NCBI GenBank assembly: GCA_002841865.1
Contig: PHBD01000032.1
Location: forward strand, 1 to 64,000
Reading direction: 5' to 3'
DNA: 64,000 nt
Source: Deltaproteobacteria bacterium HGW-Deltaproteobacteria-19
GTDB taxonomy: Bacteria; Desulfobacterota; Syntrophia; Syntrophales; PHBD01
Shown here: one piece after another, positions 52,349 through 61,391 of the stretch
Layout: every line of letters starts with the position of its first letter
Position numbering within the stretch: the stretch's first letter is position 1
Notes under the pieces: model-generated
The model's database searches: none
Told to the model about the DNA's origin: nothing
Seen by the model: only the letters and a program-made list of their open reading frames with translations
Made by a program: the position numbers and the translations under genes

Positions 52349-53202
52349 TGGTTCGACAGGCATTTCCGCCGGAGCAACCATCCGGCAGTAAAGGGCGATC
52401 CCGCGGAGCGGCGGGAATCATGCATTTCGGATTCCGTACGGAAATCGGTATGATTCCCTTTCCGGGCAGTGCCGGAACGACGATGGCCATTCTCCTTGCT
52501 TTCCTGCTCCTGCTGACCTTTGCAATCTCTACCCTGCCGCTCGCGCAGGCAGGCGAGATCTATCGCTACACGGCCCCCGACGGAAGCGTTCTGTACACGA
52601 ATATGCCCCTGGAGCCGGTTCAGGCCGAGCGGATTTTCCACGACCCGCCGCCCCCTTCCTCCGGGCTGGGCTTCTCCGCGCCGCCGCCGAATGCCGCATC
52701 TTCACTGAACGGCGCTCCGCAGGCAGACCGGGGTGCAAAGTCCGCAGCATCCTCCCACCTGATCGCTCATTTCCCCCTGGTGAAGCAGAAGGGACCCTGG
52801 TGCGTCGCCGCCAGCGCCGAGATGGTTCTGAAGTACTACGGCTTTCCCGGACGGCAGGACGACATCGCCTTCGGCATTTACGATAACCGGAGTACCGGCA
52901 CTACTCTGGAAACAATCTCCCGTTACATCAATCGGATCTCGGGGCTCAGGGCATGGCTCCGGGATCGGACGAGCTTTGAAATCGTCAAGCGTTGCATCGA
53001 TTCAAATGTTCCCGTGATGGTGCCCATGAAGGAACTGGGGAAGAAAGAGGGGCACCTTGCCGTAGCCATCGGGTACGACGACGGACGGCAAGTCATGACC
53101 CTGGCGGAACCCGCCACGGGGTCAACCATCCAGATCCCCTACCGGAATTTCCTGAAAATCTGGACGGGCGCCTCCGTGACGGTAACACCGACGCGGCTTT
53201 GA
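52345..53202 (+). CDS. Exported papain-like (C39-type) peptidase with DUF4124-like domain
   Basis: 285 residues if the coupled ATG 52345 is used; ATGs at 52420, 52450 and 52483 would place the signal segment (AILLAFLLLLTFAISTLPLA) closer to the N-terminus and one of them may be the real start. After the signal a short DUF4124-like beta domain (GEIYRYTAPDGSVLYTNMP) precedes a Pro-rich linker. The C39-like domain has the catalytic Cys in KGPWCVAASAEMVLKYYG, His in GHLAVAIGYDDGR and a later polar residue near AEPATGS. Substrate unknown. Confidence 0.75.
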   Translation: MMVRQAFPPEQPSGSKGRSRGAAGIMHFGFRTEIGMIPFPGSAGTTMAILLAFLLLLTFAISTLPLAQAGEIYRYTAPDGSVLYTNMPLEPVQAERIFHDPPPPSSGLGFSAPPPNAASSLNGAPQADRGAKSAASSHLIAHFPLVKQKGPWCVAASAEMVLKYYGFPGRQDDIAFGIYDNRSTGTTLETISRYINRISGLRAWLRDRTSFEIVKRCIDSNVPVMVPMKELGKKEGHLAVAIGYDDGRQVMTLAEPATGSTIQIPYRNFLKIWTGASVTVTPTRL

Positions 53203-53222
53203 AAAAAAGGCTTCGCTCCCGC

Positions 53223-54005
53223 TTAATCCTCGATGACGGCCACCGGCCGGCACCATCCGGCTGAAGCCCCCTTGATCTTGATGGGGAAGCAGCAGACGGT
53301 GAACCCATGAGGACGGCCGATTGCGGAGAGGTTGGCCATCTTTTCCATGTGGCAGTAGCCGATTTCGATGCCGGCGAAGTGGGCCTCCCACACAACCCGC
53401 GGGTCCCCCTTCTCCTGGAACTCCCTGGCCAGGAACGGCAAGGGCCTGTCCCAGCTCCAGGCATCGATGCCCACAACGCGCACGCCCTTTTCCGTGAGGA
53501 AAAGTGTGCTCTCCCGGTCCATGCCGGCTCCCTTGACGAGATACTCGGCTTTTCCCCAGGCTGTTTCCGCCCCTGTCTGGACAAGAACGATGTCCAGGGG
53601 TTTGATCTCGTAGCGGATGCGTTCCAACTCCTTCCGGACATCGGCAGCGGTGATTCTCTCTCCGTCCCCCTTGTGCCGGAAGTCCAGCAGGACCCCGTCG
53701 CTCATGCACCACTCGAGAGGGATCTCGTCGATGGTCAGAGCCGGCTTTCCCCGGTCCTGGGTGGGATGGTAGTGGTACGGTGCGTCCAGGTGGGTTCCGC
53801 TGTGAGTGGCGAGGTGGAGGAATTCGACGGCCCACCCGAGGCCGCCCGGAAGCTGGTCCTGCCGGATACCCGGGAAGAATTCGAGCATGCTGGGGGTGCC
53901 CATGGCGTGATCGATGTAGTCGATCTTGGGAATCATCATGGGTGGGTCCGAAGGAAGGCCGGACTCGATGGCAATGCTCAGGTCAACGAAACGTTTTCTG
54001 TTCAT
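53223..54005 (-). CDS. Cyclase-family metal-dependent hydrolase (kynurenine formamidase-like)
   Basis: 260 residues from ATG 54005, with GGAGGAG 7 bases upstream. The family metal motif HxGTHxDxPxH is present as HSGTHLDAPYHYHP (about residue 68-81), with a further ligand region in VLVQTGAETAWG and EAHFAGIEIGYCHMEKMANL. Members hydrolyse N-formylkynurenine, isatin or related amides. Substrate here is unknown. It lies 44 bases after the cyclase-domain gene on the same strand. Confidence 0.88.
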   Translation of the reverse strand: MNRKRFVDLSIAIESGLPSDPPMMIPKIDYIDHAMGTPSMLEFFPGIRQDQLPGGLGWAVEFLHLATHSGTHLDAPYHYHPTQDRGKPALTIDEIPLEWCMSDGVLLDFRHKGDGERITAADVRKELERIRYEIKPLDIVLVQTGAETAWGKAEYLVKGAGMDRESTLFLTEKGVRVVGIDAWSWDRPLPFLAREFQEKGDPRVVWEAHFAGIEIGYCHMEKMANLSAIGRPHGFTVCCFPIKIKGASAGWCRPVAVIED

Positions 54006-54049
54006 GGGGTCTCCTCCGCGCAACAGATTCTTCGCTTCCGTGTCAACTG

Positions 54050-55438
54050 TCATGAATCGACGGCGATGCCGCGGAAGGTGAGGCTGTGTTCCCTCCAGTT
54101 CCTTCCCTGATAGATGAAAGGGTGGAGGTGGAAACTCTTGAGGCTCCGTACGGAACCCGACGATGCAGGGAAGGCCATGTATATTGAAATGGCGCTGCCG
54201 GCTGCGATGGGCAGACCACTGGTCCCTGCCTGATACATGGTTGTCTTCTTCCCCCCTGATACGGAATAAACATTTGATACCACATGCGACTTCCCGGCCT
54301 GATCGGTGATGGTTGACTTGGTCCATCGGTAGGCCGAGTCGTAGAGGGCGATACTCTTGGCTGCTCTGGACTGATTCCTGGCCCGGATGACAAGGGTGAC
54401 ATTTTTCCCTGATGCCCTGGCATCACTCAAGGTGAAGACGATCTCATCGGCTTTCAGAGACTGGGCGTGGAATTCCCGGGTTTCCTGCTCCGTTTCGGTG
54501 GCCTTCTTCCCGTCGATAATCGAGGATGCCGATGGAGCAGGCCGTTCTTTTGCAGTCCTGGTTATGTCTGCGCCCTTGCTGGTCTGAGAAGCCTTCTTTC
54601 CTCCGGGAACCATCATCAGGATCACGACCAGGATGATCGCCAGGAGGGCTCCGCCGATCCCGAGCTGAATCTTGCGCTCCGACAAGAGGCCCGGCCTGGC
54701 CTGCTGTCCTGCCGCCGGAGTTTCTGTCTTTTCTCCGACCTCTACCTTTATCTCTGCCTGTGCCTGTGCCTCTGCTTCTTTTGTCCCGCCCGGTTCGTCC
54801 GCCATGGCCTCCGCTTGTGGCTCCTCTTCGACGATCGCGGGTTCCGGTGCGGGTGGCGCCTTCGCGGCCGGCGGGGTTACCTGGTAAATGTCGTGCTCCC
54901 GGACATGCTTGTCCGCCCGGGCGCCCAGGTATTGAAAGAGCCGGGAATAATCCTCCGACAGTCGCGATACGACATCGAAATAAGACCGTGAAACCAGCAG
55001 CTCTCCTGGGCTGGCGAAGCTCATGATGCGCTGGGCCACGTTGATGCCGTCGCCTACGAGATTGGGGTTGTCGTTGATGTCCTTGATGAGCTTGACCGGT
55101 CCCAGGTTGATGCCGATGCGGGCCTCCAGCGTCGGCGACACTTCCCGGGGAAGTCTCCGGATGGTGCCCTGAATTCCCATCGCAACGATCAGGGCGTCTT
55201 CCGGATCACTGAGAAAGCTGATAGCCGCTCCGTCGCCTGTATCGAGAACGATGCGGTCATTGACGGCTACATCCCGGATCGAATCTGCGAGAATGGTGTT
55301 GAAGTGTTCCTTGAGCCGCATCTGGTCGTCGACGGGCTTCGTCGAATAGGCCACGATGTCAATGAACACAACGCTGCAGATGAACGTCCGGTTGGGTCGA
55401 AACTTCAGTTCGTGCGGTTTTTCACTCTCAGCGCTCAT
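54050..55438 (-). CDS. Class III adenylate/guanylate cyclase-domain membrane protein
   Basis: 462 residues. An N-terminal cytoplasmic class III cyclase domain (about 15-190) has metal Asp positions in VVFIDIVAYST and LDTGDGAAISF, and GDGINVAQRIMSFA carries the transition-state Asn-Arg pair. A low-complexity acidic/Ala linker (about 190-260, AEAQAQAEIKVEVGEK) leads to one membrane segment (IGGALLAIILVVILMMV). The C-terminal 170 residues look like an extracytoplasmic beta-sandwich. Nucleotide specificity is not clear. Confidence 0.82.
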   Translation of the reverse strand: MSAESEKPHELKFRPNRTFICSVVFIDIVAYSTKPVDDQMRLKEHFNTILADSIRDVAVNDRIVLDTGDGAAISFLSDPEDALIVAMGIQGTIRRLPREVSPTLEARIGINLGPVKLIKDINDNPNLVGDGINVAQRIMSFASPGELLVSRSYFDVVSRLSEDYSRLFQYLGARADKHVREHDIYQVTPPAAKAPPAPEPAIVEEEPQAEAMADEPGGTKEAEAQAQAEIKVEVGEKTETPAAGQQARPGLLSERKIQLGIGGALLAIILVVILMMVPGGKKASQTSKGADITRTAKERPAPSASSIIDGKKATETEQETREFHAQSLKADEIVFTLSDARASGKNVTLVIRARNQSRAAKSIALYDSAYRWTKSTITDQAGKSHVVSNVYSVSGGKKTTMYQAGTSGLPIAAGSAISIYMAFPASSGSVRSLKSFHLHPFIYQGRNWREHSLTFRGIAVDS

Positions 55439-55579
55439 GGTTGCTGTTTCCCGGACTCCTCTCCGTGGACGGATTTCCTCAAGAAATCAATGTGCTGCTT
55501 TGAGTGGTCCGGGGCGCCGGCACGGCAACCGCGTCCGATTGCGGAATTGCCGTGCCGGGTGCGCCGCGCTTTGCCGCTG

Positions 55580-56818
55580 TCAGGCGGCCTTCCGCACCGG
55601 TCTCGAGTAAAGCAGGGCCAGGATGAATCCGACGATGAGGAGCCCCGCTGCAACGTACAGGGCGATTCCCTTCATCTGGGCGAACACGAGGGGGCCGACG
55701 ACTCCCGCGGCGCCCCAGGCGGTCAGCATCATCCCGTAGACCTTGCCGATGTAGCTGGGGCCGAAGGAATCCGCGGCGAAGGCCGGCATGGTGGCGAATC
55801 CGCCGCCGTAGCAGGCCAGGAGATAACAGGCGATGATCGTGAAGAGAAGCTGGCTCGATATGCCCGGAAGGACGATGTACAGGACCGCCTGGGTGACGAA
55901 CATGGTCATGAAGACGTTCTTCCGGCCGATGGCGTCGGAGAGCCAGGCCCAGAGAAGCCGGCCGAGGCCGTTGAAGATGGAGGCGACGGCCAGGATCGTT
56001 CCGCCGGCCACGGCGAGGGCGGCAGCCGGGATTCCGGGATTCGTGGCCTTCACCACGTCCTGGGCCATGGGCGAGAGTTGGGAGATGAGGCCCAGGCCGG
56101 CGGAGACGTTCAGGAACAGCATCGCCCAGAGCATCCACCACTGGCGGGTCTTGATCGCTTCGTCAAACTTGTAGGAATCCGCCGCCGAGACGCCGCCGGC
56201 TGCGGCCGGCTTGAAGCCCGCCGGCAGCCACCCCGCCGGGGGGTTCTTGTAGAACTGGGCGGCCGCGGTAACGGCGATCAGGAAGATGACGCCCCAGATG
56301 TAGAATGTGTTGGCCACGCCCATGGAGATGACCATGTCCGGGGCGATCTTGCCCATGAAGAAGGCGCCGGCGCCGAATCCCATCACGGCGAGTCCCGTAA
56401 CGAGTCCCCGCTTGTCGGGGAACCATCGGATCAGGGTTGCGATGGGCGTTACATAACCGAAGCCGTTCCCCAGGCCGGCAACAAGGCCGAAGCCCAGGTA
56501 CAGGAGCCAGATGCTGCCGATCGAGTCGGCCAGCCCGGCCATGAGTGTCCCGACGCCGAAAAGGACGCCGCCGACGGTGGCCACGAACCTGGGGCCCTTC
56601 TTATCCACCAGGGTACCGCCGAAAGCCGCTGCCAAACCGATCACACCGATGCAGATCATGAAGGTGACCTGCGTCTCCGTTTCTCCCCACCCATGGGTGT
56701 TCATCAGGGGTTTCTTGAAAACGGACCACGCGTACACCGTTCCCAGGCACAATTGCATTACGATCGCCGCGATCGCGATCCACCATCGTTTTGACTCCAG
56801 GTTTTCGTTACTCATCAT
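55580..56818 (-). CDS. OFA-family major facilitator transporter (oxalate/formate antiporter type)
   Basis: 412 residues, 12 membrane segments. It starts NLESKRWWIAIAAIVMQLCL with GTVYAWSVFKKPL, diagnostic of the OFA family; LVAGLGNGFGYVTPIATLIR and PDKRGLVTGLAVMGFGAGAF are further signatures. Substrates are small carboxylates such as oxalate, formate, lactate or pyruvate. GGGAGG is 3 bases before the ATG pair at 56818/56815. An inverted repeat lies 23-42 bases upstream. Confidence 0.9.
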   Translation of the reverse strand: MMSNENLESKRWWIAIAAIVMQLCLGTVYAWSVFKKPLMNTHGWGETETQVTFMICIGVIGLAAAFGGTLVDKKGPRFVATVGGVLFGVGTLMAGLADSIGSIWLLYLGFGLVAGLGNGFGYVTPIATLIRWFPDKRGLVTGLAVMGFGAGAFFMGKIAPDMVISMGVANTFYIWGVIFLIAVTAAAQFYKNPPAGWLPAGFKPAAAGGVSAADSYKFDEAIKTRQWWMLWAMLFLNVSAGLGLISQLSPMAQDVVKATNPGIPAAALAVAGGTILAVASIFNGLGRLLWAWLSDAIGRKNVFMTMFVTQAVLYIVLPGISSQLLFTIIACYLLACYGGGFATMPAFAADSFGPSYIGKVYGMMLTAWGAAGVVGPLVFAQMKGIALYVAAGLLIVGFILALLYSRPVRKAA

Positions 56819-56840
56819 GTCCTCCCTGGTATAATTTTCC

Positions 56841-56860
56841 GTATGGTTTGCGAACCATAC
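56841..56860. promoter_or_regulatory. Inverted repeat, probable operator of the OFA transporter
   Basis: GTATGGTT and AACCATAC flank TGCG: a perfect 8-base-arm palindrome 23 bases before the transporter start, in the position of the promoter spacer. This suits a repressor such as a GntR-type regulator, which is not encoded nearby. Confidence 0.55.
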
Positions 56861-56944
56861 CAGATTCCGTGGGAATTTGCATCGCCCGTTCCGGCATCCC
56901 GCGGGCTCACCGGCCTTTGCCTTCGGGATGAGGCCGGGCAGAAC

Positions 56945-56970
56945 AAAAAAAGCTCCCCTGGGGGAGCTTT
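56945..56970 (-). terminator. Intrinsic terminator of menA
   Basis: An AGCTCCC/GGGAGCT stem extended by A-T pairs, followed on the minus strand by seven T; 38 bases after the menA stop. Confidence 0.85.
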
Positions 56971-57007
56971 TGCCGGATCCGCTTGAACGGAGAAAGAGAA
57001 CGCTTTG

Positions 57008-57904
57008 TCACAGGACTACCTTTGTGTCCAACAGGATCGCCAGCAGGAGCAGAATCCCGAAGACCGTGTCGAACTGCGCCGTCAGGGCGTCGGCCATGTC
57101 GGGAATCTTTTTCCGGAATGTCTTCAGAAGGCTCACCGCCTTGGGGACGGAGAGGAAAATCAAGAGACCCCAGAAACTCATGACGCCCATGGCGATCATC
57201 CCGAGGACATAGGCATAGGAGAGAACGATCAGCCCCGCGAAGAGCAGGTAACTCTTCCGGCTTCCCAGCATGATGCTGATGGTCTTCACGTTCTGGCGGG
57301 CATCGTAGGTAATGTCCCGCATGTTGTTGGCGAAAAGAACCAGGGCAACCAGGACGCCGAAGGGAATCGATATGAACAGGGCCTTGCTGGAAAGGATTCC
57401 GCGTTGTACGGCATATGCCCCCTCGATCATGAGAGGGCCCCACATCATGAAGACGGCGAACTCGCCGAGGGCGCGGTACTTGAACTTGACGGGACCCGCC
57501 GTGTAGAAAACGCATGTCAGGACCCCGATGATTCCGATCCAGAGGACATGCCAGGAGCGCAGGAAAGCCGCCGTTGCCCCGATGGTGACGGTTATTGCAA
57601 GCAGGACGGCGGTCTCAACGAGAAGCTGCCGGGGGGTCAGCATCCCCGAGAGAAGCGGTTGGGGACGGTATTTGGCCGTCGGCGAATCCTCCTGATCGAC
57701 GCCGTAAAGGGTGTCACAGTAATCGTTGATGAGGTTGGCCGCGGCATGGAATGTCATGATGCCAATGGCTGTCAGGGCGAACCAGATCAAGGAAACCGAT
57801 CCCTCTTCGGCGGCGAGCAGTGTGCCCACCGATACGGAAATGAGAGACATTGTGAACGACCAGGGACGGGTAGCGATCACGTATCTTTTGATTGTCTCGA
57901 TCAT
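57008..57904 (-). CDS. menA: UbiA-family prenyltransferase, likely MenA
   Basis: 298 residues with eight to nine membrane segments. The first prenyl-diphosphate/Mg motif is NLINDYCDTLYGVDQEDSP (NDxxD type) and the second is NNMRDITYDARQNVKT. Together with ATRPWSFTMSL at the N-terminus they match 1,4-dihydroxy-2-naphthoate prenyltransferases, the membrane step of menaquinone synthesis. Other men genes are not in the window, so a different aromatic acceptor is possible. A consensus promoter lies about 40-70 bases upstream. Confidence 0.85.
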   Translation of the reverse strand: MIETIKRYVIATRPWSFTMSLISVSVGTLLAAEEGSVSLIWFALTAIGIMTFHAAANLINDYCDTLYGVDQEDSPTAKYRPQPLLSGMLTPRQLLVETAVLLAITVTIGATAAFLRSWHVLWIGIIGVLTCVFYTAGPVKFKYRALGEFAVFMMWGPLMIEGAYAVQRGILSSKALFISIPFGVLVALVLFANNMRDITYDARQNVKTISIMLGSRKSYLLFAGLIVLSYAYVLGMIAMGVMSFWGLLIFLSVPKAVSLLKTFRKKIPDMADALTAQFDTVFGILLLLAILLDTKVVL

Positions 57905-57944
57905 GTGCGGAGTCCTGCCTTTCCGGATGTTTCCACGGGAGGGG

Positions 57945-57973
57945 ACTGTAATCAGGACGGACTATCAAGTCAA
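57945..57973 (-). promoter_or_regulatory. Sigma-70 promoter of menA
   Basis: On the minus strand TTGACT (57968-57973), 17-base spacer, TACAGT (57945-57950). The -10 is identical to that of the leucine-leader promoter. Confidence 0.7.
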
Positions 57974-58215
57974 GCATTTATGGCGGGGGAGGATGTCCCT
58001 CCAACTGTTCCGGGGACGATGTCGCCGTCATCAAGGCAGGATCGGGAATATCCTGACCTGCTTCGCTTCCGCGTATCGTATCGCTGCCAGCCCTTTCCTT
58101 TTTTGCAGTCCTTTTCAGGCTATCTCTTCTGAAGCCTCCTTGTAAGCAAGCGGTTTGTTTGACGGTGCAGGTGATATTTTTATCAATTTATCTTTTTTGA
58201 AGGGCCTGCTCATTG

Positions 58216-58221
58216 TATAAT
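58216..58221 (+). promoter_or_regulatory. -10 element before the SCP2/alcohol dehydrogenase/AOR operon
   Basis: A perfect TATAAT within an AT-rich stretch, 138 bases before the SCP2-like start. The -35 position is only T-rich. Between 57974 and 58215 no other signal was identified. Confidence 0.45.
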
Positions 58222-58358
58222 AGCTTGCTTTGCATTCCATGCCCGTCAGGTGCAGACGCAAAAGAGCGGCCCGCCCTGACCGGGGACATGGCTCTCTTGC
58301 CCGTGAATGGAGGAGGTTGCCGACCACGGGGCTCTTTGCGGAACAGGAGGTGGACGGG

Positions 58359-58889
58359 ATGGAGGCGTTTCGACAGGTTGCAGCCGGGAAAAAACCTTTC
58401 CAGAGGGCGTATGTCGCTTTCATGCTCTGGTTCGTCGGCCGGGCGATTCAGGCCGCCGCCCGGGTGGACGATGAGATCGCCGCCGAATTTGAAGCCCTGC
58501 CGCCAGGGTTCACCTTTTCGCTGGTAGTTCTCCCTTCCGGCCCCTCCATGGTCATCGGCAAGGATGCGGACGGGCGGGTGCGCTATCTGGAGAGAAGCCC
58601 GGGGTCACGGAAACCGGACCTGGAGATGAAGATCAAGAGCATCGAGGCAGCCATGCTCATGTTCACGTTCCGGGAGAGCACGGCGGCCGCCACGGCGCGC
58701 AACCGCCTGATCGTGGACGGTGACATCCCCGCCGCCTGCGCCGTCGTCCGCATTCTTGATGCCGTGGAGGTCTACCTGCTGGTGAAACCCATCGCCAGGC
58801 TGGCCGTCAAGCGTTACCCCGCCTGGCCCTTGAGCCGGTTCCTGATCGGCCGGCCCCTGATCTATCTCCGGGCTGTGCTGGGGATCTGA
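58359..58889 (+). CDS. SCP2-like sterol/lipid-carrier domain protein
   Basis: 176 residues from ATG 58359, with AGGAGG 8 bases upstream. The order FTFSLVVLPSGPSMVIGKDA, RVRYLERSPGSRKPDLEMKI, then RNRLIVDGDIPAACAVVRIL resembles an SCP2 fold: a beta-sheet lipid pocket, a helix, and a Gly-Asp-containing strand. An N-terminal amphipathic helix (FQRAYVAFMLWFVGRAIQAA) is also seen. It may bind acyl chains or aldehydes for the downstream dehydrogenases. Assignment is by pattern only. Spacing to the next gene is 10 bases. Confidence 0.55.
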   Translation: MEAFRQVAAGKKPFQRAYVAFMLWFVGRAIQAAARVDDEIAAEFEALPPGFTFSLVVLPSGPSMVIGKDADGRVRYLERSPGSRKPDLEMKIKSIEAAMLMFTFRESTAAATARNRLIVDGDIPAACAVVRILDAVEVYLLVKPIARLAVKRYPAWPLSRFLIGRPLIYLRAVLGI

Positions 58890-58899
58890 GGAGAGAGCC

Positions 58900-60063
58900 A
58901 TGACGGAACCCTTTGAATTTCTGAGTCCCATCAAGATCAATTCGGGCCTGAAGGCCCTGGAGCATCTTCCTTTTGAACTGGACGCGCTGAACGCGGGAAA
59001 ACCCCTGATGCTGACGGATCAGGAGGGAATCCGGGCGGGATTGGACCGGATCGTGGAGGAGTCCTTCGGTGATTCGGGGCTTATCCTGGGGTTCTACGGC
59101 GGGATCCCGTCCGAACCCGATCTTGCCCTGGTCCGCGACCTGGCGGTTCTGTACCGGGAGCGGGGCTTCGACGCCCTCGTGGCCGTCGGATCCGGCTCCG
59201 TCATGAACATTGCAAAGATCCTGAACATTGCCGTGTCCGGTACACCCGGGGACTTGGAATCCTTCGCCGGGATCGACCGGATTCCGGGACGGCTTCACCC
59301 CTTCATCGCCGTGCCCCGCTCCGGAGGGACCGGCTACGAGACGTCGCGCTTCGCCGTTCTCGGGGACAGGACGTACTCGTCCCGCCGCCTGATGCCGGAT
59401 CTGGTCGTCGTCGACCCCCGGATGCTCGCCTCCGGAAACAGGGGTTTGCTGATTTCAGGTGCCCTCGCGTCCTGGGCGCATGCCGTCGAGGCGTATTTCA
59501 CCGCCCCGGAAAATCCCCTGGTGGAGGCGTATGCCGGCGGCGCGCTGGCCCTCCTCCGGGAAGCCCTGCTCCCGGGAATCCGCGGAACGGCGGACGAAAC
59601 CGGGCGGGTCGCCCTGGCGAACGCCGCCGTCTATGCCGCCTGCGCCTTCTCCAATGCCCCCCTCGGGCCGGCCCACGTCCTCGGTGAGGCCGTCGCGCGT
59701 GTTGCGAACATCTCGGCGGGAGCCGCCATGGGACTTCTCCTGCCTTCCGTTGCGGCCCGCCTGGCGGGTCGGGATGGACGGGACGTTTCCCGTCTTCTTC
59801 TTCCCCTGGCCGGGATGGACCGGTTTGCGGCAACGGCGGAGGAGGAGCGGAGCCGAGTCGTTCCCGCTCTTCTCGGCCGCATGCTGGCGGACGTCCTGAC
59901 GGCGGCGGGAGGACACGTCCCTCTGAATTTGAAGGAGGCGGGCCTTGCGCGGGAACGGATTCCGGATCTGGCCGGAAATACCGTGAGCGGTGAGAAATCC
60001 TGGACGGCGGAGGATTCCCGGGCCGTCATGGAAGAGGCCTGGAGCGGAAGACAAGCCGCCTGA
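58900..60063 (+). CDS. Iron-type alcohol dehydrogenase homologue lacking metal ligands
   Basis: 387 residues of the iron-containing (type III) alcohol dehydrogenase fold. Compared with the next gene its active site is degraded: the NAD loop is VAVGSGSVMNIAK rather than GGGSVMDTAK. The first ligand segment is SGALASWAHAVEAY, with the usual Asp replaced, and the second ligand segment is GPAHVLGEAVARVANISAGA, where LGH has become LGE and the PHG His is lost. Only two of the four usual metal ligands remain. It may be an inactive partner of the following enzyme or use another chemistry. Confidence 0.8.
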   Translation: MTEPFEFLSPIKINSGLKALEHLPFELDALNAGKPLMLTDQEGIRAGLDRIVEESFGDSGLILGFYGGIPSEPDLALVRDLAVLYRERGFDALVAVGSGSVMNIAKILNIAVSGTPGDLESFAGIDRIPGRLHPFIAVPRSGGTGYETSRFAVLGDRTYSSRRLMPDLVVVDPRMLASGNRGLLISGALASWAHAVEAYFTAPENPLVEAYAGGALALLREALLPGIRGTADETGRVALANAAVYAACAFSNAPLGPAHVLGEAVARVANISAGAAMGLLLPSVAARLAGRDGRDVSRLLLPLAGMDRFAATAEEERSRVVPALLGRMLADVLTAAGGHVPLNLKEAGLARERIPDLAGNTVSGEKSWTAEDSRAVMEEAWSGRQAA

Positions 60064-60083
60064 ACGGTGAAAGGAAGGAACCC

Positions 60084-61331
60084 ATGAACGTACCCGGCTA
60101 TTACGAATTCTGCTGCCGTGTGAACGTCCTGTCCGGCCACGACACACTGGAAAAGATTCCCGCTGTCCTGGCGGGATTGCGGGCCGGGAGGCCTTTCATC
60201 GTCACGGACCGGGGGGTGTCCGGCGCCGGGCTCCTGGACCTGGTCACGGATGCCATTCGCGGCAGCATCGAGATCGGGGCGATCAACGACGAAGTCCCGC
60301 CCGATTCGGATGTGAAGGTCGTCAACCGCCTGGCCGGGCTTTTCCGGGCGAGCGGCTGCGACGGTATTGTGGCCATCGGCGGCGGCTCCGTCATGGACAC
60401 GGCCAAGGGCGTGAACATCCTCGTTTCAGAGAATTCCGACAACCTCCTGGCATTTGCGGGCGCCAACGCCCTCAAGCGTCCCCTGAAACCATTCGTCGCC
60501 ATTCCCACCACGGCCGGCACGGGTTCCGAGGTGACACAGGCGGCGGTGATCAAGGACCACGAGAAATCCCTGAAACTGGCCTTTGCCAGCTATTTCCTCC
60601 TCCCCGATGCCGCCGTCCTGGACTCCCGCATGACCCTCACCCTGCCGCCCGCCCTGACGGCGTCGACGGGAATGGACGCCCTGACCCATGCCATGGAGGC
60701 CTATTTCTGCCTTGCCAAGAACCCCCTGAGCGACACCCATGCCCTGGCCGCCGTGGACCTTATCGGCCGTCATCTCCTGGACGTGGTCCGAAATCCGGGT
60801 GACCGGGAAGGAAGGCTGGCCCTCGCCAATGCGGCGACCCTGGCGGGGATTGCCTTTTCCAACTCCATGGTGGGCCTCGTGCACAACCTCGGCCATGCCA
60901 CGGGTTCTGCCTGCGGTGTTCCCCACGGCGCCTGCATGGCCATGTTCCTGCCCTACGGTCTGGAGTACAATCTCCACAAGCGGGAGGCCGTCATTGCCGA
61001 GCTGCTTCTTCCTCTGGCCGGCCCTGCGGTTTATGCCGCCACGCCGCCGGCCGGGCGGGCACTGAAGGTGATCGACCTCGTCCGGCAGATGAACGGGGAT
61101 CTCCATGGAGCCACGGGGGGGAGGCATTTCCGTTTCCTCAAGGAAGTCGTGGATCGCGACGGGAAGCCCATGGTTCCGCGGGAGAAGCTTCCAGCCGTGG
61201 TGGAGGCGGCCCGGCGCGATGGGGCCGTATTCTACAATCCCGAGGAGATGGACGCGGAAGACATGCTGATGGTCCTGGAAGCGGCCTGGGAGGGCCGTCC
61301 CCTGGACCGAAGCCGCATCAAGAAGGGGTAA
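60084..61331 (+). CDS. Iron-containing alcohol dehydrogenase
   Basis: 415 residues, complete type III alcohol dehydrogenase. NAD(P) loop VAIGGGSVMDTAKGVNILVS; PTTAGTGSEVTQAAVI; metal ligands Asp and His in TGMDALTHAMEAYF, and His in GLVHNLGHATGSACGVPHGA. It interconverts alcohols and aldehydes or ketones with NAD(P)H. It follows the degenerate homologue by 20 bases and precedes the aldehyde:ferredoxin oxidoreductase by 60, suggesting an alcohol-aldehyde-acid route. Confidence 0.92.
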   Translation: MNVPGYYEFCCRVNVLSGHDTLEKIPAVLAGLRAGRPFIVTDRGVSGAGLLDLVTDAIRGSIEIGAINDEVPPDSDVKVVNRLAGLFRASGCDGIVAIGGGSVMDTAKGVNILVSENSDNLLAFAGANALKRPLKPFVAIPTTAGTGSEVTQAAVIKDHEKSLKLAFASYFLLPDAAVLDSRMTLTLPPALTASTGMDALTHAMEAYFCLAKNPLSDTHALAAVDLIGRHLLDVVRNPGDREGRLALANAATLAGIAFSNSMVGLVHNLGHATGSACGVPHGACMAMFLPYGLEYNLHKREAVIAELLLPLAGPAVYAATPPAGRALKVIDLVRQMNGDLHGATGGRHFRFLKEVVDRDGKPMVPREKLPAVVEAARRDGAVFYNPEEMDAEDMLMVLEAAWEGRPLDRSRIKKG

Positions 61332-61391
61332 GGCCGGGGATCGCCGCGAGGCACGGCCGCCGGGCCGGGAGCAGGCAAGAAGGAGCGCCTT

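Noticed and set aside
54715-54790. Short repetitive tract (CTGCCTGTGCCTGTGCC) suggesting a microsatellite
   Set aside because: It encodes the low-complexity Ala/Gln/Glu linker of the cyclase-domain protein and is too short and irregular to be called a repeat array.
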